From DATKKX01 sp035542775 (GTDB lineage Bacteria; Planctomycetota; Phycisphaerae; UBA1845; UTPLA1), in the NCBI GenBank assembly GCA_035542775.1, contig DATKKX010000275.1, positions 1 through 5,166 of the forward strand: a stretch of 5,166 nt of DNA, read 5' to 3'. The notes below the pieces were generated by a model. It ran no database searches. It worked only from the letters and a program-made list of their open reading frames with translations, and was not told the DNA's origin. Each line of letters starts with the position of its first letter. The stretch's first letter is position 1. Both the position numbers and the translations under genes were made by a program. Shown here one piece after another: positions 3,991 to 5,166 of the stretch.

Positions 3991-5166
3991 TCATTTCGGA
4001 AAGAGGAACGTAATCTGGAAGCGAATGCTCCAATCGGGCGCAGAGTCCGGTCCCTCGACCCAGTATTGACCACCAAGTTGGAAATTGACCGGCATGGGGC
4101 CCAATTTCACCACTTGTCCCACGCCGGCGAAGAGCGGCACGTTCCACTGGTGGTCAATCCAGTCGTAAGTCGACTCGGTGTTGAGCGAGAGGCTGGTCGC
4201 GGTCTTGAACGTGTAGGTGAGAAACGGCTGCAGATAGGTTGAATTCACCTCTTTGCGTCCGTCATCGCGGGCAAAGGACCAGATGTGGTTCGCCAGCACG
4301 CCGACGGTCCATGGCCCGGTCTGCTTCAGAAGCACGCCGGTCGGTCCGATCCCCCACCGATGCGCGCCCAGCAGATTGTGATCGGTCGCCGTGGGCAGCA
4401 GAAACACCGGGCCCGCGCCCCAGATGAACGGCTCAGTGGCGCTCGGCGAGAGGAACAGGCTCTGCGTTGTATCGCCCAGTCCGCCCTGCGACGTGCTGCC
4501 GATGACATCGTTCTGGGCAACGACCGGGACGATCGTTCGGGAAATGAGATTCCAGTCTTTCGACAGCGTGAAGGGCACAACCGGCTGAACATTGAGTAGG
4601 TATCTGAACGCCTGATTGCGATCGTCGCCGCGCGTCCCGAGGCCCAGCGCCCGCTCAACAAGGCGCCCGTTGCGACCCGGCCGACCGAAGTCGAGCCGAT
4701 GGTTGGATTCCCGTCGCAACAGGCCACGCGGCCCGCGCGCACCGAACAATGAATGGAGTTGGCGCAGCAGACGCGGCCGGCCGCCACCCGGCATGTCGAA
4801 TCCGCCGCCGAGGTTGAAGTTGCTTTGAATAGGCACGCTGATCAGGTTCGCGACAGGATTGGCCAGTTTCTTAGCTAGTGCTTCCGAATCCGACGCTGCG
4901 TGTGCCGGTGCGGGCCGGCCGTCGGTCGGCGCTGTGGTGGGTTGGGCCGCGGTGTCTTCCAGCGTGATGTCCGCACAGAGAAGGAACGGTTGCCCGTATT
5001 CGATCGTGCTCGGCGGTTCGTCCTCATCCACGCTTTCGACCGGTGTGAATGAGAACCATCCGGAATCATCCAGGGACAGGGGCTGCGGCTGCTCTTGTGC
5101 CTGGTCGTCCTGCTGGCATTGCTCGTACGGCTCGATTGCCAAGCCACGTTGACGCTCGGGCTGTTG
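3991..5166 (-). CDS. Outer-membrane beta-barrel, transporter / 'neuromedin U'-like family (5' partial)
   Basis: The frame is open to the window edge. The TTG at 5142 is not a credible start and no signal peptide is visible, so the N terminus lies outside. Numbering from that TTG: residues 1-90 are a Gln/Asp/Pro-rich linker. Residues 94-110 (NPVANLISVPIQSNFN) and 180-208 (YLLNVQPVVPF, DWNLISRTIVPVV) are hallmarks of the family, followed by GLGDTTQSLFLSP, WGAGPVFLLPTATD, WGIGPTGVLLKQTGPW, GVLANHIWSFA, NTESTYDW and a last strand ending ITFLFPK. Alternating aromatic/hydrophobic strands fit an outer-membrane barrel. The family is annotated as transporter or porin-like, with unknown substrate. Residues about 117-172 are an Arg/Gly-rich insertion where relatives usually have a short turn. 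The next gene, an exported phosphoesterase, might release what this barrel takes up, but that is only a guess. Confidence 0.85.
   Translation of the reverse strand, partial: QQPERQRGLAIEPYEQCQQDDQAQEQPQPLSLDDSGWFSFTPVESVDEDEPPSTIEYGQPFLLCADITLEDTAAQPTTAPTDGRPAPAHAASDSEALAKKLANPVANLISVPIQSNFNLGGGFDMPGGGRPRLLRQLHSLFGARGPRGLLRRESNHRLDFGRPGRNGRLVERALGLGTRGDDRNQAFRYLLNVQPVVPFTLSKDWNLISRTIVPVVAQNDVIGSTSQGGLGDTTQSLFLSPSATEPFIWGAGPVFLLPTATDHNLLGAHRWGIGPTGVLLKQTGPWTVGVLANHIWSFARDDGRKEVNSTYLQPFLTYTFKTATSLSLNTESTYDWIDHQWNVPLFAGVGQVVKLGPMPVNFQLGGQYWVEGPDSAPDWSIRFQITFLFPK
4627..4794 (-). other. In-frame 56-codon Arg/Gly-rich insertion in the barrel gene
   Basis: Between the family motifs SNFNLGGGF and DDRNQAFRYLLNVQPV lie about 56 residues with 13 Arg, 12 Gly and no Lys (for example GRPGRNGR, GARGPRG). 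Members I know of run from the first motif to the second through only a short turn. The insertion is in frame, so the gene remains intact. It would form a long basic periplasmic or surface loop. Confidence 0.55.

Noticed and set aside
5140..5142. TTG start for the barrel gene
   Set aside because: The frame is open beyond it to the window edge and no signal peptide follows; outer-membrane proteins need one, so the start is outside.
1..5166. CRISPR array, defence system or transposon ends
   Set aside because: No regularly spaced repeats, no cas, toxin-antitoxin or restriction genes, no transposase and no long terminal inverted repeats were seen.

Overview
The window is GC-rich and looks like part of a planctomycete-type (or similar) environmental genome. 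This rests on the left-edge protein, which has DCNxNGxPDxC-type and thrombospondin type 3 calcium-binding repeats and a Cys-Gly / hydrophobic / basic C-terminal tail. The assignment is an inference from protein style; no rRNA or other marker is present.

Layout. Bases 3-710 (+) are the 3' end of a large secreted or surface protein: one sialidase/propeller-like repeat, calcium-binding repeats, then a sorting-tail-like C terminus. Bases 711 to about 1230 hold no gene I can recognise. Bases 1231-2249 are a graveyard of mobile-element and gene remnants. In order they are: a lower-GC patch with a perfect 16-bp palindrome and a 10-bp-period repeat; the 3' half of a tRNA-Gly(CCC) with a good terminator behind it; a short direct repeat; the last 59 codons of a tyrosine recombinase (minus strand) with an internal deletion; the C-terminal end of a DUF2254 membrane protein (plus strand, frameshifted); and possibly a second, very eroded recombinase tail. 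The simplest reading is an old integration site at a tRNA gene that has decayed.

The right half holds two real genes on the minus strand. Upstream is an outer-membrane beta-barrel of the transporter / 'neuromedin U' family, whose 5' end runs off the window and which carries an unusual Arg/Gly-rich insertion. After 115 bp comes an exported 541-aa protein joining a HAD-type phosphatase to a 2H phosphoesterase domain. The two domains could act in sequence on phosphate esters such as nucleotide 2',3'-cyclic phosphates outside the cytoplasm, but that is inference.

I see no defence system, CRISPR array or biosynthetic cluster. The items most worth a second look are the HAD-2H fusion, the tRNA/recombinase/DUF2254 scar, and the Cys-Gly C-terminal tail.
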